Positions 36,160 through 47,080 of a stretch of 64,000 bases of DNA are shown piece by piece. Position 1 is the stretch's first letter; each line of letters starts with the position of its first letter. The position numbers and the translations under genes were made by a program. The notes under the pieces were generated by a model. That model did not search any database, had not been told where the DNA came from, and saw nothing but the letters and a program-made list of their open reading frames with translations. The stretch covers positions 52,578 to 116,577 of the forward strand of contig CAJTIM010000014.1 of NCBI GenBank assembly GCA_910576325.1, written 5' to 3'. This DNA is from Clostridia bacterium (GTDB taxonomy: Bacteria > Bacillota > Clostridia > Lachnospirales > Lachnospiraceae).

Positions 36160-37185
36160 CTACTGCTCCGTCTTCAATACAAACGTCTGATCAAAGGTCA
36201 GCTTCGCCATTACCTCGTCCACCATGGTAAAGGTATGAGCCGCCATAAGCTCCTCGCACTTCTCATCATAGAGAACATCCCGGCGCTCCTGTACGATGGA
36301 CTCCTTCCGGCTGTCCGTTGCATCACGGTCAAAGGTACTGACCATCTGCACCGCATAATAGCCGCTCTCTACCTCAACAAGCTCCGCAAACTCGCCGTCC
36401 TTCAGAATATCCGCAGCCTTGCGGACTTCCTCCGACGGAGAACTGCTGTCCGCGCCGTAGGATGTTGTATTGACCGTAATATTTTCCTTGCCCTCCGCTG
36501 CGGCATTTAAGTCTCCGCTCTCCTTTGCCGCATCCAAAACCTCCTGAAGCGCAGCTTTCTTCGCAGCCTTTTCTTCTTCTGTCAGGGGAACGGTATTACC
36601 CTCGCTGTCGGTCTCTGTCCCCGTGGTAGAAATAAACGCATACGTAATGCGCTTCTGCGCCGCTTCCTCATCGGTAACCGCCGTATCCACATTCGCTGTC
36701 AAAGCGTCATACATCTTATTCTGAATCGTAAGCAACGTCAAAAGGTGCTCCACATCCGCCTGTTCCGCACCTACCGCCTTTTTGAATTGAAGTGTGTTAG
36801 CATCCAGAAAGCTCTTGGCCGCCTCGGCAACCGCTCCCTTCTCCTCCTCTGTCAGCGCTACTTCATAATTAGGCGCCTCCGCCTCCAGAACATACAGAAG
36901 ATTGAATTCCTCCATCTGGCTTTTCTTTGCGGTATCGCCGTAGCGTTCTCCCGTATCCGGCATCTCCTGCTGATAGATGCCTCCGCCCAGCATGCTGCCG
37001 TAATAAGTCTCCATCTGCGCCTGCTGGTAGCGCAGCATCAGGCTGAATTCTCCCAGCCTTATATTCGTACTCTCATCCAGCACCGCAATGGTCTCGGAGG
37101 CGTTCAAGCCGCTTCCGGAACAACCTGTCAGCACAAAGGCCATTGCAAATACCAAAGATAAGATTGTTCTCATTCTCTTCTTCAT
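36160..37185 (-). CDS. PrsA/SurA-like foldase lipoprotein (copy 1)
   Basis: 341 residues with lipobox FVLTGCSG. A SurA-N-like helical part (about 40-170) is followed by a region resembling a parvulin domain (AFISTTGTETDSEGN, then DILKDGEFAELVEVESGYYAVQMVS). Such lipoproteins assist folding of exported proteins at the outer membrane face. It is about the same size and layout as the neighbouring copy 2, which suggests tandem duplication. Peptidyl-prolyl isomerase activity is inferred, not shown. Confidence 0.8.
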   Translation of the reverse strand: MKKRMRTILSLVFAMAFVLTGCSGSGLNASETIAVLDESTNIRLGEFSLMLRYQQAQMETYYGSMLGGGIYQQEMPDTGERYGDTAKKSQMEEFNLLYVLEAEAPNYEVALTEEEKGAVAEAAKSFLDANTLQFKKAVGAEQADVEHLLTLLTIQNKMYDALTANVDTAVTDEEAAQKRITYAFISTTGTETDSEGNTVPLTEEEKAAKKAALQEVLDAAKESGDLNAAAEGKENITVNTTSYGADSSSPSEEVRKAADILKDGEFAELVEVESGYYAVQMVSTFDRDATDSRKESIVQERRDVLYDEKCEELMAAHTFTMVDEVMAKLTFDQTFVLKTEQ

Positions 37186-37257
37186 CCTTCTTGTCTACCT
37201 TTCCGTTTTCCAAAGCCCGTACCGTTTGGCGCGGACTTCTGTATTTACTCCTTGTCC

Positions 37258-37286
37258 ATTATAATCCGTTTCCTGCCCATAGGCAA
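37258..37286 (-). promoter_or_regulatory. Promoter of PrsA-like copy 1
   Basis: Minus-strand TTGCCT (37286-37281) and perfect TATAAT (37263-37258), 17 bases apart. Copy 1 can thus be transcribed separately from the mfd operon. A small hairpin (37288-37310, GGTTCTTTT with AAAAGAACC) sits just upstream and may end copy 2. Confidence 0.7.
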
Positions 37287-37354
37287 GGGTTCTTTTATAA
37301 GAAAAGAACCGAATCACAGATATTTCACAGTTACGGCAGATTCCGCAGCAACCC

Positions 37355-38380
37355 TTACGGAGAAGTCAAAAGCCCGTCCACCCGAACAGTGCTCCAGAGC
37401 TCTTCCTCGATAGCTAGCGGTGTCTCCTTCTTCCAGGTCTCTATCAGCTCCGCGCAGTAATCCTCCCTTGCCAGGTACTCCAATTCCTCCCTCCGCTCCC
37501 GGGAGGCTTCTTCATCGTACTCCGATACCTTCTGCACAATATAGTACCCTTCCTGTGTCTCAATCACGCCGGACACGTCACCTGTTTCCATCTCGCGGGC
37601 AGCCCGGGCTACCAGCTCATGTGCGCCTCCGTCCGTGTGTTCATTAAAGTAAACGTCAATCACCGTATGGGAGATTTCGGCGCCCGCCGCCGTAATATCC
37701 CCAAGCTCTTCGGCCCGCCCGGCAAATTGTTCCGCATCCCTCTGCACACAGGCAAGCTCTTCCTCCGTAAAAGGCGTCTGATTTCCCTGCGCGTCAAAGG
37801 TTCCTGTTGTAGCAAAGAGACAGTAAGTCAGCTTCCCCACCTGCGCCTCATTTTCATCAATCTGCGGTTCATATTTCAGCTTCACATACTCCGCTGTCTT
37901 TGCTGCCTGCTCATTGAACAGGAGAAACTGCTCCACCGATTCCCGGGTGGCTCCCGCCGCCTCCAGTACTGCTTCCGTATTGTCCTCCATAAAAGCCTTT
38001 GCCCGCTTTTCCACCACAGCCTTCTCTTCCTTTGTAAGCTCCGCTCCGTACTCCTCCGTATGAGCACAGAGAAGATGAATCTCCGTCAGGGCATCCATCA
38101 CATCCAGCTTAAGGGCCTCCTCCATGGTCCCGGCCCTTCCCCCGCTCTCTCCGAATTCCGGCTCCTTCTGCCACATATCCGCACCGTAAGAATCGTAATA
38201 GGCCAGCTCCCACTGTTCCTGAAGCATCCTTGTATAGAACAGCGCCTCCTCCAGATAGATGGTTTCCGATCCCACGCCTGCTACCGGCGTTCCCTCCTGT
38301 TTGGGCTTGCCGCAACCTGCCAGCAGCCCCGTCACCAAAAGCCCTGTCAACAGCACTCCCCATCCTGCATTTTTCTTCAT
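37355..38380 (-). CDS. PrsA/SurA-like foldase lipoprotein (copy 2)
   Basis: 341 residues with lipobox GLLAGCGK. Layout as copy 1: N-terminal helical chaperone-like part and a parvulin-like part (LTYCLFATTGTFDAQGNQ and SGVIETQEGYYIVQKVSEYD). Its start overlaps the mfd stop by four bases (ATGA), so it is coupled to the mfd operon. Sequence has diverged clearly from copy 1, so roles may differ. Confidence 0.8.
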   Translation of the reverse strand: MKKNAGWGVLLTGLLVTGLLAGCGKPKQEGTPVAGVGSETIYLEEALFYTRMLQEQWELAYYDSYGADMWQKEPEFGESGGRAGTMEEALKLDVMDALTEIHLLCAHTEEYGAELTKEEKAVVEKRAKAFMEDNTEAVLEAAGATRESVEQFLLFNEQAAKTAEYVKLKYEPQIDENEAQVGKLTYCLFATTGTFDAQGNQTPFTEEELACVQRDAEQFAGRAEELGDITAAGAEISHTVIDVYFNEHTDGGAHELVARAAREMETGDVSGVIETQEGYYIVQKVSEYDEEASRERREELEYLAREDYCAELIETWKKETPLAIEEELWSTVRVDGLLTSP

Positions 38381-41300
38381 TCGTCCCCTTCCTCCCGCAA
38401 AGCCTGCATTTTCTTCAAAATATTCCCTACAAGCTTCATTGTATCTTCCTCTTCCCGGCTGTTTTTCACTCTGCGGTACAGAAAGCTTGGCTTTTCTCCT
38501 GTCAGAAACCGCATCCTGCCGCCGAATCCTTCGATAAATGCCGGAAACCCTGCCGGATTAAGCCCTGCCTTCTCATACAGAAACAGGCGTATTTCCTCCG
38601 GGCGTTCCGTTATCTCTTTTACATAAACTCTGTGAGCCCTTACCTTCAAATCCGCCACCGCCAAAAGATTGAGTACGGATTTCGGCGGATCTCCGAAGCG
38701 ATCCAGAAGCTCTTCCAGCATATCCTCACCTTCCTCCGCCGACTCGATACCTGCAATCCGCTTGTAGATATCCAGCTTTTGGCTTTCGCTGCGGATATAG
38801 GTATCCGGAATATAAGCATCCAGCTCCATATCCACCACTGTCTGAAAGTCTTCCTCCGCCGTACCGATTCCCTTTTGGCGCTTTACCGCCTCATTCAGCA
38901 TCTTACAGTAAAGGTCGTAGCCGACCGCCTGCATATGTCCGTGCTGCTGGGCGCCCAGAAGGTTCCCGGCTCCCCGGATCTCCAGATCCCGCATGGCAAT
39001 CTTAAAGCCGCTTCCAAGCTCCGTGAATTCCCGGATGGCGCCAAGGCGCTTCTCCGCCACCTCTTTTAACATTTTATTTCTTCGGTACATCAGAAAGGCA
39101 TAGGCTGTCCGGCTGGATCGCCCCACACGGCCCCGGAGCTGATAGAGCTGCGACAGCCCCATATTGTCCGCATCGTGAATTATCATGGTATTGACATTGG
39201 ATATGTCCAGTCCCGTCTCAATAATGGTCGTAGATACCAGCACGTCAATGTCGCCGGCAATAAAATCATACATGATACGCTCCAGCTCCTGCTCCTTCAT
39301 CTGCCCGTGGGCAAAGACAATGTTCGCCTCCGGTACCAGCTTCGTAAGCTGGGCGGTAATTTCCACTATGGTATTTACCCGATTGTACACATAGTAAACC
39401 TGTCCTCCCCTGGAAAGCTCCCTGCTGATGGCTGCCCGGATCATCTCCTCATCGTACTCCATCACGTAGGTCTGAATAGGCATGCGATCCTGAGGCGCCT
39501 CCTCCAGCACGCTCATATCCCGAATTCCTATCAGGCTCATATGAAGGGTCCGGGGAATCGGCGTGGCCGTCAGGGTCATTACATCTATATTTTCTTTCAG
39601 CTTCTTAATCTTTTCCTTATGAGCCACCCCGAAGCGCTGCTCCTCATCGATAATAAGAAGTCCCAGATCCTTAAATACCACGTCATTTGACAGCACCCGA
39701 TGGGTTCCTATCACAATATCCACCAGTCCCTTTTTCAAATCCGCAACGGTCTTTTTCTGCTCCGCAGCCGTCCGGAAGCGGGACAGCATATCCACGCGCA
39801 CAGGGAACTCTTTCATTCTCTGGACAAAGGTATTGTAATGCTGCTGGGCCAATATAGTGGTAGGCACCAGATAGACCACCTGCTTGTTCTCCTGCACGGC
39901 CTTAAAAGCCGCCCGGATGGCAATCTCCGTCTTTCCGTAACCCACATCCCCGCAGATCAATCGGTCCATAATACGACTGCTCTCCATATCCCGCTTCACC
40001 GCCTCAATGGCAAGCTGCTGATCTTCCGTCTCCTCAAAGGGAAACAGCTCCTCGAATTCCTTCTGCCAGACCGTATCCGGCCCGTACACAAAGCCGTCCT
40101 TCTCCTGGCGGGCCGCATAAAGCTCTACCAGATCTTTTGCAATCTCCTGAACCGCTCCCCGGACCTTTGACTTGGTTTTCACCCATTCGCTTCCGCCCAG
40201 CCGGTTGAGCCTGGGCTTTCTGGCATCCGAGCCAGCGTATTTCTGAATCATTTCCAGCTGGGTGGCCAGAATATAGAGATTGCCTCCCTTGGCATACTCG
40301 ATCTTAATGTAGTCCTTCATGATCTTGTCTACCTCTACCTTTTCAATTCCCCGGTAGATACCAAGACCGTGATTTTCATGAACCACATAGTCGCCGACGC
40401 TAAGCTCTGAAAAACTTTGAATCTTCTGGCCTTCATATGTTTTATGGCGTTTCCGCTTCTTTTTCTCCCTGCCGAAAATATCTGTCTCGGAGATAACGGC
40501 AAACTTCACCATAGGATATTCATATCCTCTGTGAATATTTCCGTGCACCACCATAATTTCCGTTTCCTGAACAATCCGGCTGGGATCCTCCGAATAAAAG
40601 CTGTTCAGTTCCTCCGCCTGCAGATCTGCAGCCAGACGCCTGGCTCTGGTCCCTGAGGCGCACATCAGCACAACGGCATATTTTTCCCGCTTCCAGCGCT
40701 TCAAATCCTTCACCAGAAGCTCAAAGCTGTTGTTATATGGGTTGATAGATCTTGCGTCTATCTGATACCGTCCCGTAATCTCCCATTGTGCTGATTTCTG
40801 TTCCAGCATGCAGAGGGCCACGCAGTTTTTTCCGTTCAGCCGGGCCGTTACCTCGGCCGTGCCGCAGAGAAGCCCTGCCTCCTCCGGAAGCGCCTCCCCC
40901 TTTTCTGCCCGATTTGCCAGGCTTTCCCGAAATTCCTTTTCCACCGCATTTCCCTTTTCCAGAAGACGCTGAGGCTCATCCAGAAAAAATACACTTTTAT
41001 CAACCGGAAAATAATCCGGAAAGCTTACCGCTCTTTCTCCCTTGCCGGGTATGGGCTCCGCCGCCGGGTAAATGACAATTTCACTTATGTTTTCAATGGA
41101 ACGCTGACTTTCCGCATCAAAGCTTCGGATGGAGTCCACCTCATCATCCCAGAGCTCAATTCTCCAGGGATTGTCCTCCGTCAGCCCATAGATGTCTACG
41201 ATGCCTCCGCGAACGGCAAACTGGCCGGGAGCATCCACCTGGCCGGTCCGCTCATACCCCAGGCGAACCAGCCTTTCGCTCAGCGCCTTCACTTCAACCA

Positions 41301-41730
41301 CACTTTCCGTTCCAATATGGAGAAGCTCCTCTCTCACCCGCTCAAGGGGCTTCAATTGGTCCATGCAGCCGTCATAGGTGGTTATCACCGTCAGCTCCGG
41401 GCGGGTAAGCAGCGCCTGCAGCGCCCGAATACGCTGCCGGACAAGAAGATTCCCCTGAATATCTGCATGAAAAAAGAGGAAATCCTTGGCCGGATAAAGC
41501 ACCGCCTGATGATCAAAATAACGGCAGTCCTCATAGATTTCCTTTGCTTTCTGTTCACTGTAGGTGAGAATAACCCGGAAGGGAAAGTCCTGTGCCAGCC
41601 CCCAGGCTATGTGAGCCTTTTGCGAGTCAATACAACCCGACAGCTGCAGCACGCCCCGATTCTTCTTAAGCTTTCCCCGAATCTCCTCATATGCACTTAA
41701 TTTTTTTAACGGTTCCTGAAAGGCTTTCAT
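38377..41730 (-). CDS. mfd: Transcription-repair coupling factor
   Basis: 1117 residues. An N-terminal UvrB-like region (about 1-340) is followed by the RNA-polymerase-interaction domain ([18 protein letters not shown] near 480), then the RecG-like translocase with Walker [18 protein letters not shown] and TATPIPRTL, and the C-terminal TRCF domain. It removes RNA polymerase stalled at DNA damage and recruits UvrA. The start overlaps the pth stop by four bases. The pth-mfd-prsA order is familiar from Firmicutes. Confidence 0.97.
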   Translation of the reverse strand: MKAFQEPLKKLSAYEEIRGKLKKNRGVLQLSGCIDSQKAHIAWGLAQDFPFRVILTYSEQKAKEIYEDCRYFDHQAVLYPAKDFLFFHADIQGNLLVRQRIRALQALLTRPELTVITTYDGCMDQLKPLERVREELLHIGTESVVEVKALSERLVRLGYERTGQVDAPGQFAVRGGIVDIYGLTEDNPWRIELWDDEVDSIRSFDAESQRSIENISEIVIYPAAEPIPGKGERAVSFPDYFPVDKSVFFLDEPQRLLEKGNAVEKEFRESLANRAEKGEALPEEAGLLCGTAEVTARLNGKNCVALCMLEQKSAQWEITGRYQIDARSINPYNNSFELLVKDLKRWKREKYAVVLMCASGTRARRLAADLQAEELNSFYSEDPSRIVQETEIMVVHGNIHRGYEYPMVKFAVISETDIFGREKKKRKRHKTYEGQKIQSFSELSVGDYVVHENHGLGIYRGIEKVEVDKIMKDYIKIEYAKGGNLYILATQLEMIQKYAGSDARKPRLNRLGGSEWVKTKSKVRGAVQEIAKDLVELYAARQEKDGFVYGPDTVWQKEFEELFPFEETEDQQLAIEAVKRDMESSRIMDRLICGDVGYGKTEIAIRAAFKAVQENKQVVYLVPTTILAQQHYNTFVQRMKEFPVRVDMLSRFRTAAEQKKTVADLKKGLVDIVIGTHRVLSNDVVFKDLGLLIIDEEQRFGVAHKEKIKKLKENIDVMTLTATPIPRTLHMSLIGIRDMSVLEEAPQDRMPIQTYVMEYDEEMIRAAISRELSRGGQVYYVYNRVNTIVEITAQLTKLVPEANIVFAHGQMKEQELERIMYDFIAGDIDVLVSTTIIETGLDISNVNTMIIHDADNMGLSQLYQLRGRVGRSSRTAYAFLMYRRNKMLKEVAEKRLGAIREFTELGSGFKIAMRDLEIRGAGNLLGAQQHGHMQAVGYDLYCKMLNEAVKRQKGIGTAEEDFQTVVDMELDAYIPDTYIRSESQKLDIYKRIAGIESAEEGEDMLEELLDRFGDPPKSVLNLLAVADLKVRAHRVYVKEITERPEEIRLFLYEKAGLNPAGFPAFIEGFGGRMRFLTGEKPSFLYRRVKNSREEEDTMKLVGNILKKMQALREEGDE

Positions 41731-42305
41731 TCTTTTATAACCTTTTTATTATACTGATTCATGGCGGCATCCGTCTCTCCCCGTACCATAAGGCCAACCG
41801 CAGCCGCAGCGCTTTGTATGGCATCCTCCACCAGCTCCCGCTCCTCTCCGGAAAAGCGGCCCAGTACATGATTGACCAGATCCTGTCCCTCTCTCTTTGC
41901 TCCCGCGCCCACCCGAATTCTTAAAAACTCCTGGGTTCCGAGATGAGCAATAATATCCTTCATACCGTTATGTCCCCCGGCGCTTCCTTTTTTACGAATC
42001 CGCAGGCTCCCGGGAGACAGATCAATATCATCGTAAATCACAATCAGCTCCCGGCCCGGATCCGCTTTATAGAAATCCACGGCCTCCCGGATACTGTTTC
42101 CGCTTAAGTTCATAAAGGTCTGAGGTTTTAAAAGAAGCACTTTATTTCCTTCTACCGCGCCTGTTCCGCAGATGCCCTTGAACTTCTTGGTGTTCATACT
42201 AATATTATATTGTGCCGCCAAACAGTCAATTACATCAAATCCGATGTTGTGCCGGGTATGTTCATATTTCTTTGTGGGATTCCCCAAGCCTGCAATGATA
42301 TACAT
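41727..42305 (-). CDS. pth: Peptidyl-tRNA hydrolase
   Basis: 192 residues from ATG 42305 (GAGGT upstream; an upstream in-frame ATG at 42329 is less likely). GLGNPTKKYEHTRHNIGFD carries the catalytic His; KPQTFMNLSG and the DDIDLSPG and GGHNGMKDI segments complete the family pattern. It frees tRNA from peptidyl-tRNA dropped by ribosomes. Coupled to mfd. Confidence 0.96.
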   Translation of the reverse strand: MYIIAGLGNPTKKYEHTRHNIGFDVIDCLAAQYNISMNTKKFKGICGTGAVEGNKVLLLKPQTFMNLSGNSIREAVDFYKADPGRELIVIYDDIDLSPGSLRIRKKGSAGGHNGMKDIIAHLGTQEFLRIRVGAGAKREGQDLVNHVLGRFSGEERELVEDAIQSAAAAVGLMVRGETDAAMNQYNKKVIKE

Positions 42306-42390
42306 GATATAACCTCTATTCCTGTCCATTTAAATTCCAACGCTTTTCTTATACTACAGGAGATTGCCTCATTTTGCAAGGCATAACAAC

Positions 42391-42418
42391 GGGGATGCCG
42401 CTAAAAAACGGCATCCCC
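42391..42418 (-). terminator. Hairpin after spoVG
   Basis: GGGGATGCCG and CGGCATCCCC pair perfectly over 10 bases around CTAAAAAA. The T content after the stem is low (GTTGTTATG), so termination may be partial. Confidence 0.6.
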
Positions 42419-42445
42419 TGCTTCACATAACTATCTGTATCCCTG

Positions 42446-42721
42446 TCAGGCTTCCTCTGATGCTTCCAACAATGCTGCTTCGTATTTTTCCAGAATAATT
42501 CTCTGGATCTGATCACGGGTCCCGGAATTGATGGGGTGTGCAATGTCCCGATATTCTCCATCAGCCGCCTTCCTGCTTGGCATTGCTATAAATAATCCCT
42601 TTTCCCCTTCAATTACCTTGATGTCATGTACTACGAACTCGTCTGCAATGGTAATTGACACGACGGCCTTCATCTTTCCTTCCTTTGCCACCTTACGCAC
42701 GCGTACATCTGTGATCTGCAT
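42446..42721 (-). CDS. spoVG: SpoVG RNA-binding regulator
   Basis: 91 residues, near-identical in pattern to Spo[31 protein letters not shown] and [11 protein letters not shown]. It is a small nucleic-acid-binding protein with roles in sporulation, septation and virulence regulation in Firmicutes. It lies between glgD and pth with a GGGGGA site upstream and a hairpin downstream. Confidence 0.97.
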   Translation of the reverse strand: MQITDVRVRKVAKEGKMKAVVSITIADEFVVHDIKVIEGEKGLFIAMPSRKAADGEYRDIAHPINSGTRDQIQRIILEKYEAALLEASEEA

Positions 42722-42793
42722 TTCTTTTGTTTCCCCCTTTTGTCAAAGGCTTGAATCTACTTGTAACTCTTTTCTGTTGACTGCCTGTGTATG

Positions 42794-43912
42794 CTACAGG
42801 ACGTACCGCTCATTTTTTTCCACAACAATCTTGATTCCGTTCTCGCCTATATAGCGGGAATTGGCTCGAATGGTATCCCGGCTCTCCACGATACAATTTT
42901 CAATGTACGTATTATCTCCGATGTATACCTCATTCAGGATAATGGAGTTCTTAATCACGCAGTTGTTTCCCACAAAGACCTTCTTAAAGAGAACGGAATT
43001 CTCCACAGTTCCATTGATAATACAGCCGCTGGCTACCAGGGAGTTCTTCACATCTGATCCGGGATTGTACTTGGCCGGAGGAAGATCCAGCACCTTGGAA
43101 TACACATCCGGATAGGTCTTAAAGAAATACTTCCGCACATCCGCTTTCAGGAAGTCCATATTCGTCTCATAGTAAGACTCTACGGAAGAAATGCTGTTCC
43201 AGTAGTCCGTGGTGCGGTATGCATAAATGCGCTTCAGATTCTTATAGCGGATCAGAATATCACGCACGAAATCGTAGCGCTCCTCCTGCGCACACTTCTC
43301 GATCAGCTCAATCAGCTGTCTTCTGCGGATCACATAGATACCGCAGGAGATCGTGTTGGCCTGAGCTTCAATGGGCTTCTCCTCAAACTCCAGGATTCTT
43401 CCTTCATCGTCCGTCTTCAGCACGCCGAACCGGGAGGTATCGGATCCAGCCGGGAGCTCCTTGCATACAACGGTGATATCCGCCTTCTTATCAATATGGT
43501 ACTCCAGCACCTTGTTGTAATCCATCTTATAAACCGCATCACCGGATGCGATTACCACATACGGCTCATGGCTCTTCTTAAGCCAGTCCAAATTCTGATA
43601 GATGGAATCCGCCGTACCGCGGTACCAGGAATTATTATCTGCGGTAATTGTAGGAGTAAAAATATAAAGTCCTCCCTGCTTTCTTCCGAAATCCCACCAT
43701 TTGGAGGAGCTGAGATGCTCGTTTAGGGAGCGCGCGTTATACTGCGTCAGCACCGCTACTCTTTGAATATGAGAGTTGGACATATTGCTGAGCGCAAAGT
43801 CGATTCCCCGATAGCTTCCGGCCACCGGCATCGCCGCAACGGCTCTCTTATTAGACAGCTCTCTCATTCTGTGATTATTCCCGCCTGCCAGTACAATTCC
43901 AATCGCTCTCAT
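42794..43912 (-). CDS. glgD: Glucose-1-phosphate adenylyltransferase, GlgD subunit
   Basis: 372 residues. The nucleotidyltransferase N-domain begins IGIVLAGGNNHRMREL, with altered pyrophosphorylase residues compared with GlgC, and the C-terminus is a left-handed beta-helix (ASGCIINGTVENSVLF). GlgD partners GlgC in Firmicutes and modulates its activity in ADP-glucose and glycogen synthesis. Its start overlaps the glgC stop by one base, so the two are coupled. Confidence 0.95.
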   Translation of the reverse strand: MRAIGIVLAGGNNHRMRELSNKRAVAAMPVAGSYRGIDFALSNMSNSHIQRVAVLTQYNARSLNEHLSSSKWWDFGRKQGGLYIFTPTITADNNSWYRGTADSIYQNLDWLKKSHEPYVVIASGDAVYKMDYNKVLEYHIDKKADITVVCKELPAGSDTSRFGVLKTDDEGRILEFEEKPIEAQANTISCGIYVIRRRQLIELIEKCAQEERYDFVRDILIRYKNLKRIYAYRTTDYWNSISSVESYYETNMDFLKADVRKYFFKTYPDVYSKVLDLPPAKYNPGSDVKNSLVASGCIINGTVENSVLFKKVFVGNNCVIKNSIILNEVYIGDNTYIENCIVESRDTIRANSRYIGENGIKIVVEKNERYVL

Positions 43913-45183
43913 TATCTGTCACCTGCCTTTATCAATGTCTCTCCGCTTTCCAGAACGCCTTCCTTGTAATCGTCCGGTGTGGTATCTCCGGAAATTGCCG
44001 TGTTCTTTCCAATCTTTACATTCGGCGGTATGTAGGAATTCTCTCCGATGGTCACAAGTCCGAAAGAATAGATCTTCGGCTGCACCTTGTTGGGAATGTC
44101 CTCTCCGATGCCGAGAACAACATTGTCGGAGAGCTCCACCTCCTCGGCAATAATGGCCTTCTCAATGGTACAGTTCTCGCCGATATTCGTATTCTTCATA
44201 ATAATGGAGTCCCGTACCACCGTGCCCTTGCCGATGGTCACTCCCGATCCGATTACGGAGTTGTATACGTCTCCGTGAATCTCGGATCCGCCGCTGATAA
44301 TGCTGCGCTCAATCTTGGAATCCGTGGAAATATACTGTGGCGGAACCGCATCGCTCTTCGTATAGATCTTCCAGAACTCCTCATACAGATTGAATTCGGG
44401 AATGATATCGATAAGCTCCATATTGGCTTCCCAGTAAGATCCCAGGGTGCCCACATCCTTCCAGTAGCCGTTGAACTCATAAGCAAATAGACGGTTGCCG
44501 TTCTCATGGCAGTAAGGAATAATGTGTTTTCCAAAGTCACAGCTCTGCTGGCCTGACATCTCAATCAGAGCATTGCGCAAAATCTTCCAGTTGAAAATAT
44601 AAATTCCCATGGAAGCCAGGTTGCTTCTGGGATGCTCCGGCTTCTCCTCAAATTCCGTAATCCGATTCTCTCCGTCCGTGATCATAATACCGAAACGGCT
44701 TGCCTCCTCAATGGGCACCGGCATAACCGCAATCGTTACATCCGCATTGTTCTCCTTATGGAAGTCGAGCATCACCTCGTAATCCATCTTATAGATGTGA
44801 TCCCCGGACAGAATCAGCACATACTCCGGATTGTAGGTATCAATATAATCCAGATTCTGATAAATGGCATTGGCCGTACCGGTGTACCATTCGCTGTTCG
44901 TGCTCTTCTCATAGGGAGGCAGAACCGTAACACCGCCGATATTGCGATCCAGATCCCACGGCATTCCGATTCCGATGTGGGTATTCAGACGCAGAGGCTG
45001 ATACTGTGTCAGCACGCCTACGGTGTCAACCCCTGAATTAATACAATTACTTAAGGGAAAGTCAATAATCCTATACTTTCCGCCGAACGAAACGGCCGGC
45101 TTCGCTACCTTGGCGGTCAATACCCCAAGACGGCTTCCCTGGCCGCCTGCCAAAAGCATGGCAATCATCTCTTTCTTAATCAC
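43912..45183 (-). CDS. glgC: Glucose-1-phosphate adenylyltransferase, catalytic GlgC
   Basis: 423 residues. [16 protein letters not shown] is the nucleotide loop, [10 protein letters not shown] and [11 protein letters not shown] are conserved, and the C-terminus is a hexapeptide beta-helix. It makes ADP-glucose from glucose-1-phosphate and ATP, the committed glycogen step. The start is GTG 45183 with GAGGTG six bases before it. No glgA, glgB or glgP is in the window. Confidence 0.96.
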   Translation of the reverse strand: MIKKEMIAMLLAGGQGSRLGVLTAKVAKPAVSFGGKYRIIDFPLSNCINSGVDTVGVLTQYQPLRLNTHIGIGMPWDLDRNIGGVTVLPPYEKSTNSEWYTGTANAIYQNLDYIDTYNPEYVLILSGDHIYKMDYEVMLDFHKENNADVTIAVMPVPIEEASRFGIMITDGENRITEFEEKPEHPRSNLASMGIYIFNWKILRNALIEMSGQQSCDFGKHIIPYCHENGNRLFAYEFNGYWKDVGTLGSYWEANMELIDIIPEFNLYEEFWKIYTKSDAVPPQYISTDSKIERSIISGGSEIHGDVYNSVIGSGVTIGKGTVVRDSIIMKNTNIGENCTIEKAIIAEEVELSDNVVLGIGEDIPNKVQPKIYSFGLVTIGENSYIPPNVKIGKNTAISGDTTPDDYKEGVLESGETLIKAGDR

Positions 45184-45225
45184 GCAATCACCTCTTGTTG
45201 TAATATTAGTTCGTCTATCAAATGA

Positions 45226-45254
45226 ATTATATCATATCTCTTGTAAATAGTGAA
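45226..45254 (-). promoter_or_regulatory. glgCD promoter
   Basis: Minus-strand TTCACT (45254-45249) and perfect TATAAT (45231-45226), 17 bases apart, about 43 bases before glgC. Confidence 0.7.
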
Positions 45255-45466
45255 CATTTTTTTGTAAAAATATGAAATTATTTTAAACATTTTGCGACAA
45301 GTTTTTCACAATCTCCTCGGCATTTTCCATATATTAAACCAATTTATCATCCACTTCTTGTTAATTTTACCTTTTTTCTGTATTTTTTCTACAATTTTGT
45401 TCTCAATAGCCTTCCCCACTGCACCTGCTTCCGAATACATCCGCCGTATTTTTTCTTGCATATTCT

Positions 45467-45494
45467 TTGCATTTTCATAAAATAAGGTTATACT
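45467..45494 (+). promoter_or_regulatory. murC promoter
   Basis: TTGCAT (45467-45472) and TATACT (45489-45494), 16 bases apart (TTTGCA gives 17). The rest of 45255-45466 is AT-rich divergent leader without a supported gene. Confidence 0.6.
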
Positions 45495-45546
45495 GATAAA
45501 TAGAAACAAACATGGAAAATAATAATAAGGATAGGATGTGCAACCG

Positions 45547-46926
45547 ATGTATCATATTGATTTTCATAACCCGATTTTCATTCACTTTATTGGCATTGGC
45601 GGAATCAGCATGAGCGGCCTGGCCGAGATTCTCTTAAAAGAAGGCTTTACCGTCTCCGGTTCGGACAGCAAAGCTTCAGAGCTGACGGATCATCTTACGT
45701 CTCTGGGCGCCCGGATTCTTATCGGACAGAAGGCATCCAATATTCCGTCCGACTGCCGGCTGGTTGTTTACACGGCCGCCATTCACCCGGACAATCCGGA
45801 GTTTGCCGCTGCGAAGGAGAGAGGCCTTCCCATGCTCTCCAGAGCCGAACTGCTGGGGCAGATTATGGCAAACTACAATCCCGCCATTGCCGTAGCCGGA
45901 ACACACGGCAAAACAACCACCACCTCCATGATATCCACCGTTCTTCTGGCCGCGGATACGGATCCCACCATTTCCGTGGGAGGCATCCTTCCTGCCATCG
46001 GCGGAAATATCCGGGTGGGCGGCTCCAAAACCTTTCTGACGGAAGCCTGTGAATACACCAACAGCTTTCTGCACTTTTTCCCTACCGTCGGGATCATATT
46101 AAATATAGAAGAAGACCATCTGGACTTCTTCCGTGATCTGGAGGACATCCGCAGCTCCTTCCGGCGTTTTGCACAGCTTCTTCCCAAGGACGGACTTCTG
46201 ATTATCAACCGTGATATCGACCGGTACGAAGAAATCACGGAGGGACTTACCTGCCGGGTTGTAACCTTCGGCATGGATCCGGAAAGTGATTACTGTGCTG
46301 CGGATCTTTCCTTTGACGACCTGGCCCGCGCCTCTTTTCAGGCCGCCAGCTTAAAAGCTCCCGCCCCCTTATTCCGTTTGAGCGTTCCGGGTGAGCATAA
46401 CGTATCCAATGCCCTTGCCGCCATTGCTTTGGCCGATCAGCTCGGCATTGCGGCAAATACCATACAAGAAGGGCTGTTCTCCTTCACGGGCACGGATCGG
46501 CGCTTTCAATATAAAGGAGAGATAAACGGCTTCACCATCATTGATGATTATGCGCATCACCCCACGGAAATCAGAGCTACCCTTGAAGCGGCCATGCATT
46601 ATCCCCATCGGGAGATCTGGTGTGTGTTCCAGCCCCATACCTACAGCCGGACAAAAGCCTTTCTGCCGGAATTCGCCAGGGCCCTGTCTCTGGCCGACCA
46701 CGTGGTTCTGGCCGATATTTATGCCGCCCGCGAAACGGATACCCTAGGGGTCAGCTCCGAAATCTTGGCCGGAGAGCTTAAAAAGCTGGGAGCGGATGTC
46801 CACTATTTTCCTTCCTTTGAAGAAATTGAAAAATTTTTATTAAAAAAATGTTTACACGGTGATTTGTGCATAACTATGGGCGCCGGAAACGTGATAAACA
46901 TTGGGGAAAATCTTCTGGCGCAATAG
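45547..46926 (+). CDS. murC: UDP-N-acetylmuramate--L-alanine ligase
   Basis: 459 residues from ATG 45547. A GTG at 45538 is also possible, but the family usually begins MYxIDF and AGGAT lies 9-10 bases before the ATG. Domain order: Rossmann FIGIGGISMSGLAEIL, ATP loop AGTHGKTTTTSM near 110, central ENIEEDHLDF-type metal region (NIEEDHLDFF) and C-terminal DDYAHHPTEI. It adds L-Ala to UDP-MurNAc, the first peptide step of the wall. It ends at 46926 immediately against the first DnaA box. Confidence 0.95.
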   Translation: MYHIDFHNPIFIHFIGIGGISMSGLAEILLKEGFTVSGSDSKASELTDHLTSLGARILIGQKASNIPSDCRLVVYTAAIHPDNPEFAAAKERGLPMLSRAELLGQIMANYNPAIAVAGTHGKTTTTSMISTVLLAADTDPTISVGGILPAIGGNIRVGGSKTFLTEACEYTNSFLHFFPTVGIILNIEEDHLDFFRDLEDIRSSFRRFAQLLPKDGLLIINRDIDRYEEITEGLTCRVVTFGMDPESDYCAADLSFDDLARASFQAASLKAPAPLFRLSVPGEHNVSNALAAIALADQLGIAANTIQEGLFSFTGTDRRFQYKGEINGFTIIDDYAHHPTEIRATLEAAMHYPHREIWCVFQPHTYSRTKAFLPEFARALSLADHVVLADIYAARETDTLGVSSEILAGELKKLGADVHYFPSFEEIEKFLLKKCLHGDLCITMGAGNVINIGENLLAQ

Positions 46927-46944
46927 TTATCCACATTATCCACA
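46927..46944 (+). promoter_or_regulatory. Pair of abutting DnaA boxes (proximal)
   Basis: Two perfect TTATCCACA boxes lie head to tail at 46927-46935 and 46936-46944, starting on the base after the murC stop codon. The second overlaps the left arm of the murC terminator. Confidence 0.85.
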
Positions 46945-46981
46945 TGCTTTTGCACCGGATCGGTGTAAAATGCATGTGGAT
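46938..46981 (+). terminator. murC terminator, embedding a DnaA box
   Basis: ATCCACATGC plus TTTTGCACC pairs with GGTGTAAAA plus TGCATGTGGAT around GGAT. Seven T follow (46981-46987). The stem arms contain DnaA-box sequence on both sides. Confidence 0.88.
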
Positions 46982-47080
46982 TTTTTTGTGGACAACCTGT
47001 TGACATAAATTTTCTCCAATTTCGTGCCCTTTCCTTTATTTACGGCATTATCCGGCCTATTTCCCGGTTGCAAATAATAC

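Noticed and set aside
45306..45509. 67-codon minus-strand frame between glgC and murC
   Set aside because: No Shine-Dalgarno site, AT-rich composition and overlap with the murC promoter.
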